The notes below the pieces were generated by a model that saw only the letters and a program-made list of their open reading frames with translations, ran no database searches and was not told where the DNA came from. A DNA stretch of 23,547 bases from CAZMGV01 sp964621525 [NCBI: uncultured bacterium] (GTDB taxonomy: Bacteria; JAGRBM01). Position numbers and translations under genes: made by a program. The stretch spans positions 1 to 23,547 of the forward strand of contig CAZUMS010000041.1 of assembly GCA_964621525.1 (NCBI GenBank). The letters are read 5' to 3'. This document shows positions 8,206-17,200 of this stretch, in pieces. Every line of letters begins with the position of its first letter. Positions within the stretch are counted from its first letter, which is position 1.

Positions 8206-9306
8206 TTAGATTACCCCGCGGGACATTTTACTCAAGACATTTTCCATGCTCTTCCGCTCGTCCTCGGTCAGCCGGGCGAACACCGACTTGCTGTAATTAT
8301 CCACCTGGCCCTTCATGTTCTGCTGCAGGGCGACGCCCTTGGGGGCGGAGGTGAGCTTCCACGGACCGTTTTCGGAGGGCTGGTCGATCTTCGCCACGAA
8401 GCCCTTGTCCACGAGGTTCTGCACCGCGGCCTCGACCTCGGGGCGGTTCGCGCGGGTCTGCTGCGCGATCTGCTTGAGGCCCAGCTCCGGCTTGTCCCAG
8501 GTCTGGGCGAGGATGTCGAACTCAAGGCGGCCCAGGTTGCTGGCCTTCAGGATCTTGTCCGATTCCATGCGGGCGGCGAGCAGGTTCTTGGCGAGCACGA
8601 ATTCCGCCGCGCCGTCCGTATTCACGCCGAGGATGCCGCCGGCGAGCCAGGTCGCCTTGTTGTCCTCTTCGGCGACCGCCTTGGCGGACAGCTTTGCCAG
8701 CACCTGACGCTCATCGAGAGAGAGGCGGCGATAGAACTGGAACCGCACATGCTCGGCCACGGGGCGGGTTTTCTCGACGAGGTCATAGCCCTTGTCCGAG
8801 AGCAGGAACTTCATCTGGCCGCTCGAGGTGTTGAACGAAACGAGTCCGCGCTCGTTCAGCTTCGCGAGCTGGTCGGTCGAGGGGAAATTCTGGATACCCG
8901 TGTTGCGCGTGATCGAGGCCTGGGTCGAGGCGCCCCGGCGGCGCAGCTCGTTCAGCACCACATAGTCAGGCGTGTCGAGGCCGTAGGGCTGGATCGCGCG
9001 GGAGAACGCCGCTTCGCCGCGGGCCATGACCTTGAGAAGGTCCTGCCCCTTGAGGCCCTCGCCCTGGGCGAGACGGGTGCCGTCGTTCTGGTCGATGGCG
9101 TCATAGAAATCCCTGGCGTTGTAGTAGGCGGTCCGGGCGCCCGTGGCGGTGGCGGCAGCGCCCGCGCCGACGGCGACCGGCGTCGCGAGCAGCGGCACCA
9201 GCGCGAGCACGCAGCCGGAGCTGAGGAAGGCGGTCACCACCACGGCGGCGGCAATCCCGCGAACGGTTCTGCGTTCCTGCTGACGTAATACCGGGTTCCT
9301 CTCCAT
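8206..9306 (-). CDS. Predicted lipoprotein with two tandem MarR-like winged-helix domains
   Basis: The 366-residue protein starts at ATG 9306, preceded closely by AGAGGA; a longer frame from 9381 adds 25 charged residues and is less likely. The N-terminus is basic (1-16), then hydrophobic with a lipobox-like LSSGC (Cys32), followed by a further apolar, Gly/Ala-rich stretch to about residue 57. Residues about 98-215 read as a full MarR fold: GLDTPDYVVLNELRR, a helix-turn-helix, LAKLNERGLVSF, a wing, LLSDKGYDLVEKTRPVAEHV and LSLDERQVLAKL. Residues about 232-362 repeat the plan: LGRLEFDILAQ, LKQIAQQTRANRPEVEAAVQ, NLVDKGFVAKI, wing, APKG, LTEDERKSMENVL. MarR proteins are cytoplasmic DNA-binding dimers, so a secreted copy is odd. 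If the apolar stretch makes two membrane spans instead, the domains would face the cytoplasm. Confidence 0.7.
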   Translation of the reverse strand: MERNPVLRQQERRTVRGIAAAVVVTAFLSSGCVLALVPLLATPVAVGAGAAATATGARTAYYNARDFYDAIDQNDGTRLAQGEGLKGQDLLKVMARGEAAFSRAIQPYGLDTPDYVVLNELRRRGASTQASITRNTGIQNFPSTDQLAKLNERGLVSFNTSSGQMKFLLSDKGYDLVEKTRPVAEHVRFQFYRRLSLDERQVLAKLSAKAVAEEDNKATWLAGGILGVNTDGAAEFVLAKNLLAARMESDKILKASNLGRLEFDILAQTWDKPELGLKQIAQQTRANRPEVEAAVQNLVDKGFVAKIDQPSENGPWKLTSAPKGVALQQNMKGQVDNYSKSVFARLTEDERKSMENVLSKMSRGVI

Positions 9307-9697
9307 ATCGTCCTCTGCTTCCTCTGCCGGCGGTTTTGCTGCACGGCCCTTCTGGGGGTCTCGCCGGGGTATCCGGTTCAACCCTGTATGACCCTAATCT
9401 AACGCCGTTTGCCCGACCAACAAGGACTATTGTCATAAAGTTTCACAACTTCATGAAAGATGAGGAGGCCTGTCTGCCCTGACCTAAAATTAAGGAGCGG
9501 CAGGGCCGCCGGTTCAGAAAGGCCGGCATCAATCCAAATAATACAAATAATTTCAATGAGTTATAATATTTCCGCCGCCGCTCGCGGGTTTCGATTGCGC
9601 TCGGCGGGTAGTTCGGCCTAACGTGAACGGGCGGTTTTTGACGCGGCATGTCTAAATTTAAGCCTGTCCGCCCAGGACCCGCAACGAGGGAACGACC
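9307..9697. other. Intergenic region between divergent lipoprotein and ybaB genes
   Basis: No gene is supported in these 391 bases. An AT-rich part at about 9520-9575 contains a perfect TATAAT (9562-9567, plus strand) about 130 bp before ybaB, but no good -35 at 17 bp. A 68-codon minus-strand frame (9443-9649) lacks a ribosome-binding site. The customary dnaX neighbour of ybaB-recR is absent. Confidence 0.5.
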
Positions 9698-10066
9698 ATG
9701 CCGGACAACCCGAATTTCCCGTTTGGCGGCCAGATGGACCTCAGCCAGATCATGGGCCAGGCCCAGCAGATGATGGCCTCCCTGAACAAGCAGAAGGACG
9801 AGATCGAGAAGACCCTCGAGAAAGAGATCGTCGAGGCCTCGGCCGGAGGCGGCATGGTGAAGGTGAAGGCCAGCGGCGCAGGCCGGATCGTCTCGATCGC
9901 CTTCGACAAGGACCTGGTTCAGCCCCTCGACGTGGAACTCCTGCAGGATGTCACTGCTGCTGCCGTCAATGAGGCGTTAAAACGCGCCGATGCCGCCGGC
10001 GAGAAGGCGAGATCGGGCCTGCTGGCGAACCTCCCGTTCGCGGACATGCTGCAGGGAAAACCCTGA
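9698..10066 (+). CDS. ybaB: YbaB/EbfC-family nucleoid-associated protein
   Basis: The 122-residue protein has the family pattern: a Met/Gln-rich helix (MDLSQIMGQAQQMMASLNKQ, about 13-32), a long charged helix, the conserved VEASAGGGMVKVKASGAGRIVSI (about 45-68), and a C-terminal helix with DVTAAAVNEALKRA. YbaB proteins form small dimers that bind DNA and coat the nucleoid; the gene sits beside recR in very many bacteria, as here. The start ATG follows GAGGG by 7 nt. The stop is 21 bp before recR. Confidence 0.93.
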   Translation: MPDNPNFPFGGQMDLSQIMGQAQQMMASLNKQKDEIEKTLEKEIVEASAGGGMVKVKASGAGRIVSIAFDKDLVQPLDVELLQDVTAAAVNEALKRADAAGEKARSGLLANLPFADMLQGKP

Positions 10067-10087
10067 CCGGCTAGACTCGCCCGCCGA

Positions 10088-10765
10088 GTGACCACCCCCG
10101 ATCCCATTGACCGGCTCGCGGCCGTGCTCCGGCGGCTGCCAGGCATCGGACGCCGCCAGGCGCTCCGCATGGCGATACACCTCGCCGGTTCGCAGGCCGA
10201 ACTCCTGAAGCCGCTCGAAAAGGCCGCCGAATCGGTCCGGAAGGACCTGCGCCGCTGCGCGATCTGTACGACATGGACTACAGGGGATCTCTGCCCGGTC
10301 TGCGCCGATGAGGACCGGGATGCAGAACTCCTGTGCGTGATCGAGGACCTGCCGGACCTTGAGGCGTTCGAAGCGCCGGGCACGTGGCGCGGCCGCTACC
10401 ATGTACTGCACGGGCGGCTCTCCCCGTCGAGGGGCACCGGTCCCGGCGAGCTGTCGTGGCAGGCGCTTCTGGAGCGGCTCGAGCAGGAACCCGTGCGGGA
10501 ACTGGTCCTCGCGACATCGCTGTCGGTGGAGGGCGAAGCCACCGCCTCGGAACTGGCCCGCTCGGCGGCGGACGTCACCCATCCCCCCGGCCGGATCACC
10601 CGTATCGCCGCCCCGGCTGGCGCCGGGGCCGAACCCGAATACTGGGAGCGGGAGGAAATCGCCGAGGCCCTCCGGGCCCGGCGGCCCTATGCCCCCCCGG
10701 AACCCGCCCCCCGGCGGCGCACTGCCGTCAAACCGTCCCGGAGCCGTTCCAAGAAACCCGCTTGA
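10088..10765 (+). CDS. recR: Recombination protein RecR, divergent C-terminus
   Basis: The 225-residue protein has the RecR order of domains: helix-hairpin-helix LPGIGRRQALRMA (17-29), a four-Cys zinc finger (Cys57, Cys60, Cys69, Cys72), and a Toprim domain starting LLCVIEDLPDLEAFE (81-95) and including GRYHVLHGRLSP (102-113). RecR works with RecO and RecF to load RecA on gapped DNA. The usual VPVGGELEY block near the end is altered to APAGAGAEPEYW, and after about residue 190 there is a Pro/Arg/Lys-rich tail not found in E. coli RecR. The start is GTG at 10088 with no clear ribosome-binding site, so coupling to ybaB translation is likely. Confidence 0.93.
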   Translation: MTTPDPIDRLAAVLRRLPGIGRRQALRMAIHLAGSQAELLKPLEKAAESVRKDLRRCAICTTWTTGDLCPVCADEDRDAELLCVIEDLPDLEAFEAPGTWRGRYHVLHGRLSPSRGTGPGELSWQALLERLEQEPVRELVLATSLSVEGEATASELARSAADVTHPPGRITRIAAPAGAGAEPEYWEREEIAEALRARRPYAPPEPAPRRRTAVKPSRSRSKKPA

Positions 10766-10790
10766 AATCCCCGGCGGGGGGGGATATCCC
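10762..10790 (+). promoter_or_regulatory. Possible weak promoter before mglBA
   Basis: TTGAAA (10762-10767, 5 of 6) and TATCCC (10785-10790, 3 of 6) are spaced by 17 bp that include a run of eight G. It begins at the recR stop, about 80 bp before mglB. The -10 is poor, so mglBA may instead be transcribed from upstream of ybaB. Confidence 0.22.
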
Positions 10791-10870
10791 TTCCGTTACT
10801 CGCCTGAGGGCGTCTACACTTCCAGCGGACAAGCGGAACAGGCGTCTTTTTTCAAGGAGTTCGGGAGTTT

Positions 10871-11356
10871 ATGGCCGGTCCTAACTTCGTCATGTACGAG
10901 ACCGAGTACAACGAGATCTCGGATGTCATCGAAAAACTCGCCAAGGAAGCGAACGCCAAGGTCGTCTTCCTCGTGGACAAGAACGGCCAGCTGATCGCCA
11001 GCTGCGGCGAGACCGAGAACCTCGACACGACGTCGATGGCCTCGCTCACCGCCGGCAATATCGCCGCCACGGGCGGACTCGCCAAGCTGCTCGGGGAGAA
11101 GGAGTTCTCGGTCCTCTTCCACGAAGGCGACCGCGACAACCTGCACATCTCCATCATCGGCGGCCGGGTGATCCTGGTCGTGATCTTCGACAGCCGCAGC
11201 TCGCTCGGCCTCGTCCGCCTGCGCGTGAAGAAGGCCGGCGAGACGCTCCAGAAGATCTTCGAGAAACTCGTGGCGAAGGCCGAGAAGGAAGGCCAGGGCT
11301 CGTCCCCGTTCGCCGAGATCACCGACGACGACATCGACAACCTGTTCAGCGAGTAA
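10871..11356 (+). CDS. mglB: MglB, Roadblock/LC7 GTPase-activating protein
   Basis: The 161-residue protein is a Roadblock/LC7 domain protein very close to Myxococcus MglB. Recognisable blocks are ANAKVVFLVDKNGQLI (27-42), SLTAGNIAATGGLAKLLGE (58-76), LVVIFDSRSSLGLVRLRVKKA (102-122) and the terminal FAEITDDDIDNLFSE. In Myxococcus, an MglB dimer binds MglA-GTP, stimulates hydrolysis and marks one cell pole. The gene is 18 bp upstream of mglA, an order conserved in other bacteria, so the pair is an operon. The start ATG has AAGGAG 11-16 nt upstream and GGGAG close to it. Confidence 0.95.
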   Translation: MAGPNFVMYETEYNEISDVIEKLAKEANAKVVFLVDKNGQLIASCGETENLDTTSMASLTAGNIAATGGLAKLLGEKEFSVLFHEGDRDNLHISIIGGRVILVVIFDSRSSLGLVRLRVKKAGETLQKIFEKLVAKAEKEGQGSSPFAEITDDDIDNLFSE

Positions 11357-11374
11357 GAAGGGGGCGAACGGTTT

Positions 11375-11962
<588 letters not shown>

Positions 11963-11973
11963 GGTCCCTGCCG

Positions 11974-12030
11974 AACCGGCGCAGGCGCCGGTTATGGAAA
12001 CGGGCGGTCTTGATGGCCGCCCGTTTTGTT
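11974..12030 (+). terminator. Double-hairpin terminator after mglA
   Basis: The first hairpin is AACCGGCGC/GCGCCGGTT (11974-11993). The second has a 10-bp stem AAACGGGCGG/CCGCCCGTTT (11998-12007 with 12017-12026) and runs into TTTTGTTT. It begins 12 bp after the mglA stop, so the following GerW gene probably has its own promoter or depends on read-through. Confidence 0.85.
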
Positions 12031-12099
12031 TCGGGCTCCGGGGGGTTATCCTTGCCGCCGTCCCCCATCCACAGGTGAACCAAAAGGGCTAACGGGTTT

Positions 12100-12549
12100 A
12101 TGGAAATCACGAATCTCATCAGCACGCTTCTGTCGGAAATGCAGCGCATCTCGTCCTCCGAGACGGTGGTCGGAAAGCCGATCCGCGTGGGCGATGCCAC
12201 GATCATCCCCATCAGCAAGCTCGGCCTGGGTTTCGGGGCGGGCATCGCCGACGGCAAGGGCACCCGGCGCGAGACGGCGGACGCCTCGCTCGGCGGCGCG
12301 GGTGCGGGCGGCGGCATCTCCGTGGACCCGCAGGCGTTCATCGTCGTGGACAAGAACGGCACCGCGCAGCTCCTCTCGCTGAAGCAGAACAAGGAATCGA
12401 TCATCACCCGCGCCATCGAGCTGCTCCCGCAGATGGTGGACAAGGTCGTGGACGGCGCCCAGAGCAGCGTCGCCAAGATCGCCGACAGCGCCACCGCCGG
12501 AGCCATTCCGGCCATTACCGAAGGCCGCGGCGAGAAGAAGCACAAGTGA
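12100..12549 (+). CDS. GerW/YtfJ-family protein
   Basis: The 149-residue protein matches the GerW (sporulation protein YtfJ) family: TVVGKPIRVGDATIIPISKLGLGFGAG (about 22-48), a Gly-rich loop GGAGAGGGISVDPQAFIVVDKNG (about 65-87), then a C-terminal amphipathic helical part ending in Lys-rich residues. In Bacillus, GerW is needed for spore germination, but the family is widespread in non-sporulating bacteria with unknown function. No Cys, signal peptide or membrane segment is seen. AAGGG lies 12-16 nt before the ATG. The next gene encodes a DUF2953-like membrane protein, the same partner as B. subtilis YtfI, which supports the assignment. Confidence 0.88.
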   Translation: MEITNLISTLLSEMQRISSSETVVGKPIRVGDATIIPISKLGLGFGAGIADGKGTRRETADASLGGAGAGGGISVDPQAFIVVDKNGTAQLLSLKQNKESIITRAIELLPQMVDKVVDGAQSSVAKIADSATAGAIPAITEGRGEKKHK

Positions 12550-12568
12550 CCGGAGCGGCACACCGCCG

Positions 12569-13291
12569 ATGATCTGGATCCTGTGGGCACTGGCGGCGGC
12601 AGCCCTCGGGGCGGCCGCCGTCGTGCTCTTTGCCGGGCTCTGGCTCTGGCGGACGCCGTTACGGGTGCACGGCCGGGCCTCTGGCGGTTTCACACGGCCC
12701 GTCGAGGCGGAGGGGTTCGTCTCGTTCCGGCCGTTCACCGTCTCGCCGGAACGCCAGCCGGACGGAAAGCTCGCCCTCATCGTCCGCTTCCGGAGCCGGG
12801 TGCTGGGAATTATCCCGCTGGAGCCGAAGCCGGAGGCGAAAGAGTCCGAGCCCCGGCAGGAACCGGAACCCCTCGCGGAACGGATCGAGACAGCAAGCCG
12901 GATCGCCGCGTTCGTGAGCCGCTACTGGGGCTTCGGCAACCTCGCGGCGCATCTTCTCGGTTGCCGCCGGTTCATCGAGGCCGAACGGTTTACCGGTTTT
13001 CTCGAATACGGGTTCGAGGACCCTTCCGTCACCGGACGGATCTACGGCCACCAGTGCGAGTTCCGGGCGGTTACGGACCGCCTGGAATGTTTCCATCTTG
13101 TCCCCGTCTGGCAGCCGGGGGATCATCTGGACGGGGAACTCGACGCCGTGTTGAGCGTCTATCCCGTCCGGATGGCGGGCTCCATCCTGTGGTTTCTCCT
13201 GAGCCGGTTCCGCTGGCGGCTTCTGTTCGCCGGCCACCGGGACCATCCGGCGGCGGCGCAACTGGCAAAGGCTGAACGCCGTGCCGCCTGA
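12569..13291 (+). CDS. DUF2953-like (YtfI-like) membrane protein
   Basis: The 240-residue protein has one strong N-terminal membrane segment (about 2-26: Trp/Leu/Ala-rich), then a soluble region with a Glu/Pro-rich linker (about 86-102, KPEAKESEPRQEPEP). Later blocks include GTGFLEYGFEDPSVTGRIYG-like text at about 145-165 and a terminal region LWFLLSRFRWRLLF (about 210-223) that may touch the membrane. The tract RFTGFLEYGFEDPSVTG and the position just after a GerW gene both fit DUF2953/YtfI, which pairs with YtfJ in Bacillus. The function is unknown. The stop overlaps the next gene by 11 bp. Family membership is moderately sure; the gene itself is well supported by codon-position GC pattern and tight spacing. 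Confidence 0.62.
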   Translation: MIWILWALAAAALGAAAVVLFAGLWLWRTPLRVHGRASGGFTRPVEAEGFVSFRPFTVSPERQPDGKLALIVRFRSRVLGIIPLEPKPEAKESEPRQEPEPLAERIETASRIAAFVSRYWGFGNLAAHLLGCRRFIEAERFTGFLEYGFEDPSVTGRIYGHQCEFRAVTDRLECFHLVPVWQPGDHLDGELDAVLSVYPVRMAGSILWFLLSRFRWRLLFAGHRDHPAAAQLAKAERRAA

Positions 13292-13598
13292 AAAATTCGC
13301 CCACGCGGGGCGCGAGGTTTACGCAGCCGGAAAACGTCTCGAACTGGACGGCACCCGCATGGTGCCCGTGTCGAGAGTCTCGGTGTATGCGGGCGGCGCC
13401 TCGCCCGCGCAGGGAGCGGGCGGCTTCGGCGGCGGCGGGAAGGCCGAACTCGCGGGGCTCTATCTCGTGGACGCGGCGGGCCGCGAAAGATGGCTCCCCG
13501 TGCTCGAAACCCCGCCGGACGGCGCAGCCGACTGGGATACCTGGCTCCGCTCCCGGCCGGACCTCATGGACGAAATCCGCCGGGCGCTCGGACGCTAG
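13281..13598 (+). CDS. Small protein resembling a degenerate GerW domain
   Basis: The 105-residue protein starts at GTG 13281, inside the end of the upstream gene, with AAAGG 9 nt before it, so translation is probably coupled. Residues about 10-75 follow the GerW layout: GKRLELDGTRMVPVSRVSVYAGG, then a Gly-rich loop (GAGGFGGGGKAEL), then GLYLVDAAGRERWLPV, comparable to GKPIRVGDATIIPISK, GGAGAGGG and FIVVDKNGTAQLL of the GerW protein at 12100. This likeness is judged by eye. The C-terminal 25 residues are Asp/Arg-rich. It would complete a GerW - membrane protein - GerW-like trio. Its stop lies 4 bp from that of the convergent lipoprotein gene. Confidence 0.6.
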   Translation: MPPEKFAHAGREVYAAGKRLELDGTRMVPVSRVSVYAGGASPAQGAGGFGGGGKAELAGLYLVDAAGRERWLPVLETPPDGAADWDTWLRSRPDLMDEIRRALGR

Positions 13599-13602
13599 CG
13601 CT

Positions 13603-14070
13603 TCAGTTTGCGGCCGGGGTGTCTTTGGGGAAAAGGCCGTCCGTGATCAGCCACGTATTGTCGAGATACTTCCAGGTCAGGTCGAGATAGATGCGCTTCA
13701 CGACGATGGAGTTCCGGTTCGTCATGTCGATGGCGAGGCGGGTGTAGGCGATGTCCGTGTCGTAATCGTCCTTGTCCTTGGGATCGGGCGCCCAGGACCA
13801 CTTCTCAAGATCCACCTGGGTCGCCTTGCCGCCCTTCTGGCGGTAGTCCTCCACGAACCGCTCGCGCAGGGAGGGGTGCACCGAGAGCGAAGCCGCCCGG
13901 GCCTCGTCGGCGTGGGCATGCAGGTAACCGCCCGTAAACTGGCGGACTGCCGCCTGGAGCTCCTCAGCCTTTTCGGCCTCGGGGTTGAAGAGCCGGAACA
14001 GCGGCGCGCAGCCGCCGAGGAACAGTACCGCCGAAATCGCGGCGAGTGCGGCGCGTCGGGAACGGCTCAC
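13603..14070 (-). CDS. Small lipoprotein, last gene of the secA cluster
   Basis: The 155-residue protein starts at GTG 14070, which overlaps the stop of the upstream micropeptide gene (GTGA). The N-terminus is basic (SRSRR), then hydrophobic, ending in a clean lipobox LGGC (Cys21). The mature region has helices (about 30-80), followed by beta-type sequence: YTRLAIDMTNRNSIVVKRIYLDLTWKYLDNTWLITDGLFPKD. This part (changes in substrate affecting 'Y-R-L-x-I', then 'D-x-T-W-x-Y-x-D-x-x-W') resembles small NTF2/SnoaL-like lipoproteins, but no family is assigned. It is probably anchored in the inner or outer membrane facing the periplasm. A longer frame reaching 14367 would overlap both upstream genes and is rejected. 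Confidence 0.8.
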   Translation of the reverse strand: MSRSRRAALAAISAVLFLGGCAPLFRLFNPEAEKAEELQAAVRQFTGGYLHAHADEARAASLSVHPSLRERFVEDYRQKGGKATQVDLEKWSWAPDPKDKDDYDTDIAYTRLAIDMTNRNSIVVKRIYLDLTWKYLDNTWLITDGLFPKDTPAAN

Positions 14071-14219
14071 TTGGCCGCTTCGCCTTCCGGCCTGGCCGCC
14101 GGGGCCGGGCCCTTCGAGAGGAAGGTAGCGGCGCCCGCGACGGCAACAGCGCCGCCGGCGCTGATCGCCACGAAAAACGCACCGAACACCACGAACGTGC
14201 AGATAACGATTCCAGCCAT
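14067..14219 (-). CDS. 50-residue single-span membrane micropeptide
   Basis: ATG at 14219 follows GGAGG by 10 nt. The product has one hydrophobic segment (about 3-34, rich in Val, Phe, Ala, Gly with AxxxG/GxxxA spacing) and a short Pro/Ala/Glu/Lys tail. Its TGA overlaps the GTG of the lipoprotein gene in a 4-nt GTGA junction, which is strong evidence for a real, coupled gene. It lies 72 bp after secA on the same strand. It has no recognised family. A role with the translocase or with the adjacent lipoprotein is possible but only inferred from position. Confidence 0.72.
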   Translation of the reverse strand: MAGIVICTFVVFGAFFVAISAGGAVAVAGAATFLSKGPAPAARPEGEAAK

Positions 14220-14291
14220 GTGATCTCAGCCTCCGGAGGACGTCTCTTTCAGAACCGATGCCTTCAAATGTCGCGGAACCGGCCCCGCCCG

Positions 14292-17200
14292 TCAAGCGGT
14301 TTCGCCGGCCTCTTTCTTGCGGTCCAGGTCGAGGTGGCAGTTCTTGTATTTCTTGCCGCTGCCGCACCAGCAGGGGTCGTTACGGCCCACCTTGGGGACT
14401 TCGCGCTTCTGCGGGACGACGGTGCCGCCTGCGCGCTCGATGCGCTGCTGGCGGGCGACCTTCACCGCTTCCTTGCGGTTTCCAGGCTTCTCGCCGTCGC
14501 CGTCCGAGCCGCTCGTGGGCGAGCTCTGGTGGGTGAAGTTGAGGCGGCGAACCTGCGCGGCCCGCTTTTCGAGGTCCTTCTCGAGATCCGCGTCGGCGGC
14601 CTTCGCCGCCGGAGGCTGGAGAGGGGCCGGCGCTCCTGCCGCTCCACCCGCCTGGGCGGCGGCCGCGGCGCGGGCCTGCTCCACCGCCGCCTTTCTCGCC
14701 TCGATGACGAGCTCGGCCTGCTGCTTCGCCCACCGGTAGACGTCCGTGACCGTCTCCGTCTGGATCGAAAGCAGCAGGTCCTGGAACATCTCGAAGGCTT
14801 CCTTCTTGTAGACCATCACCGGGTCCTGCTGGCCGTAGCCCCGCAGGCCGACGCCTTCCTTGAGGTGGTCCATGTTGACGAGATGCTCTTTCCAGAGCGT
14901 GTCGAGCGTGATCAGCCAGAAATGGCGCTCCACCGCCCGCATCCGCTCGGAACCGACAATGGCTTCCTTTTCCTTCAGGTACTCGCCCGTGATCTTGAGG
15001 ATGTGCTCGACGAGCTCGGGAGGCGAGATGTCGCCCACCGTCTCGCGCGAGAGCCGGGTCTCCATCTCGAACACCCGCTTCATGGCGGCGTTGATGGAAT
15101 CGAAATCCCAGTCCTGCGCGAAGCTGTCTTCCGGGCAGTGGGTCGCGGCGAGCTCCTCGACCGTCTCCTTGAGCATCTCCTGGAACCGGTCGCGCACGTC
15201 CGTGCCCTGCAGGATCTCCCGCCGCTGGGCGTAGACCACGAGCCGCTGGCGGTTCAGGGCGTCGTCGTACTTGAGCAGGTGCTTGCGGATGTCGTAGTTC
15301 CGCGCCTCGACCTTCTCCTGTGCTCCGGCGATGGAGCGCGAGAGCCAGGGGTGCTGGATCGCCTCGTCGTCCTCCATGCCGAGCCGTTCCATCCAGCCCT
15401 TGATGCGGTCGCCGCCGAAGATTCTCAGCAGGTCGTCGTCCAGCGACAGAAAGAACTGGCTCGAACCCGGATCGCCCTGGCGGCCGGCGCGGCCCCGCAG
15501 CTGGTTGTCGATACGGCGGGATTCGTGCCGCTCGGTGCCGACGATATGCAGGCCGCCGAGGCCGATCACCTGTTTCTTCTGCTCCTCGCACTCCTTGCGG
15601 GCGGCGGCGAGCACGGCCTCCCATTCGGGACCCTCGAACGGGGCGTCCGCCGGCATGCGCGAGCGGGCGAGGGCCTCGGGGTTGCCGCCGAGGAGGATGT
15701 CCGTTCCGCGGCCGGCCATATTGGTCGAGATCGTGATGGCGCCGAGGCGGCCCGCCTGCGCGACGATCTCGGCCTCGCGGGCATGCTGCTTGGCGTTCAG
15801 GACCTGGTGCTGGACACCCTTGCGGCGCAGGATGCTGGCGAGCTGCTCCGACTTTTCGATGGAGGTCGTGCCGACCAGCACCGGACGGCCGGACTTGCCC
15901 ATCTCTTCGATCTCGCTCACCACCGCCGCGAGCTTGGCGTCCGTCGTCTTGAAGACGAGGTCCGCCCGGTCGTCGCGGACCATGGGCAGGTTCGTGGGAA
16001 TCTGCATGACTTCCAGCTTGTAGATGTCCATGAACTCGGCCGCTTCGGTCTCGGCCGTGCCGGTCATGCCCGCCAGCTTGTCGTAGAGCCGGAAGTAGTT
16101 CTGGAACGTGATCGTGGCGAGGGTCTGGTTCTCGTTCTCGATCTGGACGTTTTCCTTGGCCTCGATCGCCTGGTGGAGGCCGTCCGACCAGCGGCGGCCC
16201 GGCATGAGGCGGCCCGTGAACTCGTCCACGATAATGATCTCGCCGTCGGCCACCACGTATTCCACGTCGCGGGTGAACAGGAGGTGCGCTTTCAGCGACT
16301 GGTTCACGTGGTGCACCCACTCGACGTGCTGGAGATCGAACAGGTTGGCGATGCCGAGGTCCTTCTCGACGTACTCGACGCCCTCGTCCGTGAGGGAGGA
16401 GGACCGGGACTTCTCGTCCAGGTTGAAGAACCGCCCGCGCACGAGGCTCTTCTGCTGGTCCACGCCCTCCGGCAGCGGGGGCGGCACGTAGTCCTCGCCG
16501 GCGGCCTCGGCCCGGGCCTGCTTCAGCCGCTCGAGAGCCTCCTGCCGGCGGCGGGCGAGCGCCTCCTTCATTTCGGCGCTGCCCTTTTTCTCTTCCTCGG
16601 CGACGATGTGGGCGATGGTCGAGTTGATCCGGACGTACTTGTCGGAGGACGCCTCTGCCTGACCGGAGATAATGAGCGGCGTGCGCGCCTCGTCGATCAG
16701 GATGGAGTCCACCTCGTCCACGATGGCGAAGAAGTGGCCGCGCTGGACGAGGTCCTGCTGGCGGAACTTCATGTGGTCGCGCAGGTAGTCGAAACCGAAC
16801 TCGTTGTTCTGGCCGTAAGTGATGTCGGCTCCGTACTCGCGCTGCCGCTCGGCGTCGGTGAGACCGTGAACGATGACGCCCGTCGTGAGCCCCATCGCGT
16901 GATAGATGTTGCCCATCCATTCGCGGTCGCGGCGGGCGAGGTAGTCGTTCACGGTGACGACATGGACGCCCTTGCCCGCGATGGCGTTCAGCGTCGTGGG
17001 GAGCGTCGCGACCAGCGTCTTGCCTTCGCCCGTGCGCATCTCGGCGATGCGGCCCGAGTGGAGCACCATGCCGCCGATCAGCTGCACGTCGAAGTGGCGC
17101 ATGCCGAGGCGGCGGCGGCCCACCTCGCGCACCATGGCGAACACTTCCGGCAGGATGTCGTCGAGCGGCTTTCCGTTCGCCACTTCCTGGCGCAGCGCCG

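Noticed and set aside
6513-8354. 613-codon plus-strand frame
   Set aside because: It is antisense to the FG-GAP gene and has the Arg/Val/Asp-rich composition of a shadow frame.
9443-9649. 68-codon minus-strand frame with a short hydrophobic stretch
   Set aside because: It has no ribosome-binding site, no family features, and lies in a likely promoter region.
13603-14367. 254-codon version of the small lipoprotein
   Set aside because: The extra N-terminal part overlaps secA and the micropeptide gene and would bury the signal peptide and lipobox.
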